The notes below the pieces were generated by a model. That model searched no databases. It worked only from the letters and a program-made list of their open reading frames with translations, and was not told the origin of the DNA. 6,501 bases of DNA, taken from Chloroflexota bacterium (lineage in GTDB: Bacteria; Chloroflexota; Anaerolineae; Promineifilales; Promineifilaceae). Made by a program: the position numbers and the translations under genes. Below, piece by piece: positions 5,433 through 6,501 of this stretch. How positions within the stretch are numbered: the first letter of the stretch is position 1; the number at the start of each line of letters is the position of its first letter. The stretch spans positions 1 through 6,501 of the forward strand of contig QQUD01000079.1 in assembly GCA_008501785.1 (NCBI GenBank), given 5' to 3'.

Positions 5433-6501
5433 TCAATGCCGCTTCAATATATCTAACGCAAGTTCAATCTGTTTCTCGTGAAAAGCAATCGTCTCAGCAG
5501 CACTAACCTCACCGTGACCCGCATCAAACCAAAGCACCTCAATCTGCTTGCCCGACGCTTTCATGCCGGCTTCAAATTGCTCCATTTGTCGTGGCGTTGT
5601 GCGGGTGTCGTTATGTCCTTGAATAACAAGCAATGGCGCACTGATGCTTTCTAAATATGTAGCTGGGGAACTGTTTACATACCGTTCACGAACTTCTGCT
5701 GGCGAGCCACCGTGCCACATGCGAAAGGCACCTTTCATGGCATCCGTGGCATCTTCATAATTGGCGACCCAATCAGCAATAGCAACGACTGCCAGCCCGC
5801 CTGCCCATAAATCTGGCCGACGAGCCAGCCCCCACAATGTTAAATAGCCGCCATAGGAAGCGCCACTCAGAAAAATAGCGTTTGTCTGGGCAATTTCATT
5901 TTCAACAAGCCAATCGCGGGCTGCCACCATATCTTCTAGCTCCCAATGCCCCAGATTTCCCCAAATTTGGCTTTTAAACGCATCTCCAAATCCAGTGGAG
6001 CCGCGAAAATTAATGCTTAAAAAAGCAAACCCATGATCGAGCCAGGCTTGAACATCGGGATCAAAAATGGACCGCTTTTGATAGTGTGGGCCTCCGTGCA
6101 TGTTCAGGATAGTGGGGAAGGGGCCAGTCCCTCCAGGAACAGCAAGCCACCCCTGAATCAGGGTGCCGTCTGATGAGGTGTACGTGATTGATTGCCATGG
6201 ACGTGCGGAAACGGCCGTTTCCGGTCCAACAATCGTGTGCATCTTCTCGCCAGTGCGTCTATCTAGCTCAATAAGTTGTGAAGACTGTGTGCCACTTTGC
6301 CAGAGTGCCACAATGTTGTTATTGGGCAAAAAGTGGGCAAACGTGCCAAATGGCCCGATTGAGCGTTCGTAGACACCAGGAGGATGATTTAATTTGGTTA
6401 ACGTTTGGGTCTGCAAGTTGAAGGTATAAAGCTGCTGCTGTGTCCGGTAAGAATGGCAAAGGAGCAGATTGTGGCCATCGATTGACCAATCCCAGGCTAA
6501 C
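5433..6501 (-). CDS. S9-family prolyl oligopeptidase-like serine peptidase, C-terminal part, cut by right window edge
   Basis: The frame is open to the window edge, with the first full codon at 6500, so the visible 355 residues lack the true start. A TTG at 6416 is internal, not the start. Residues before about 6200 (LAWDWSIDGHNLLLCHS..., LYTFNLQTQTLT, NNNIVALWQSGTQSSQLIELDRRTG) look like the last blades of the N-terminal beta-propeller. The alpha/beta-hydrolase domain follows from SDGTLIQGWLAVP. It shows the HGGP oxyanion motif, the nucleophile in GASYGG (Ser codon 5858-5856), the acid in QGHNDTRT (Asp codon 5609-5607) and the base in DAGHGE (His codon 5516-5514). All three catalytic residues are in order, so the enzyme should be active on peptides or acyl-peptides. 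No signal peptide can be judged. It converges on the membrane protein gene and carries a perfect dispersed palindrome read as ETAVS. Confidence 0.92.
   Translation of the reverse strand, partial: LAWDWSIDGHNLLLCHSYRTQQQLYTFNLQTQTLTKLNHPPGVYERSIGPFGTFAHFLPNNNIVALWQSGTQSSQLIELDRRTGEKMHTIVGPETAVSARPWQSITYTSSDGTLIQGWLAVPGGTGPFPTILNMHGGPHYQKRSIFDPDVQAWLDHGFAFLSINFRGSTGFGDAFKSQIWGNLGHWELEDMVAARDWLVENEIAQTNAIFLSGASYGGYLTLWGLARRPDLWAGGLAVVAIADWVANYEDATDAMKGAFRMWHGGSPAEVRERYVNSSPATYLESISAPLLVIQGHNDTRTTPRQMEQFEAGMKASGKQIEVLWFDAGHGEVSAAETIAFHEKQIELALDILKRH
6206..6223. repeat. Dispersed palindrome in the peptidase gene, 18-bp form
   Basis: CGGAAACGGCCGTTTCCG is an 18-bp perfect palindrome. The coding strand reads PETAVSA, in the linker between the propeller and hydrolase domains. 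Confidence 0.92.

Noticed and set aside
1..6501. CRISPR array, transposase or prophage
   Set aside because: No regularly spaced repeat-spacer unit, no transposase or integrase frame and no phage-like gene is present. The repeats seen are short dispersed palindromes and one pair of direct repeats.

Overview
The window is bacterial, with moderate GC and densely packed genes. My best guess is an environmental Chloroflexota (Anaerolineae-like) organism. This rests on the mix of a FixABCX-type electron-transfer module outside any nitrogen-fixation context, a tandem universal stress protein with an unusual N-terminal extension, a DUF4013-like membrane protein, an S9 peptidase, and abundant short dispersed palindromes. 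The taxonomic call is inference only; there is no rRNA or other marker here.

Left part (1-2940, minus strand): a tightly coupled operon in the order fixC-fixX-fixA(etfB)-fixB(etfA), with fixB running off the left edge. FixC and FixX overlap by ATGA, and EtfB and EtfA by TAATG. Together they encode an electron-transfer flavoprotein (EtfAB) plus its membrane-side flavoprotein quinone oxidoreductase (FixC) and ferredoxin-like partner (FixX). This is the gene set of the electron-bifurcating EtfABCX/FixABCX complex, in which NADH oxidation drives both quinone reduction and low-potential ferredoxin/flavodoxin reduction. A perfect 16-bp-arm hairpin lies inside the operon between fixX and fixA.

Middle (2941-3439): a 499-bp intergenic region between the divergent fix operon and the stress-protein gene. 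It is unusually full of structure: a GAAACGGCCGTTTC palindrome, a 30-nt-arm imperfect inverted repeat of the REP/MITE-like kind, a perfect 17-bp inverted repeat, and two nearly identical 37-bp direct repeats built from 11-bp tandem units.

Right-middle (3440-4475, plus strand): a universal stress protein gene with two Usp domains, apparently split by a +1 frameshift near 3615-3625 from a 5' segment (3440-3649) that reads like its natural N-terminus. Then comes a monocistronic five-helix membrane protein (4611-5357, plus). Facing it is the C-terminal 355 residues of an S9-family prolyl oligopeptidase-like hydrolase (5433-6501, minus), cut by the right edge. The two convergent genes are separated by a 30-bp palindrome.

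The most striking feature is a dispersed perfect palindrome, GGAAACGGCCGTTTCC, whose octamer core ACGGCCGT occurs nine times in 6.5 kb, both in genes and between them. About 0.1 would be expected by chance. In four different proteins it is read in the same frame as Glu-Thr-Ala-Val(-Ser). It behaves like a genome-wide high-frequency palindrome, analogous in form to cyanobacterial HIP1.
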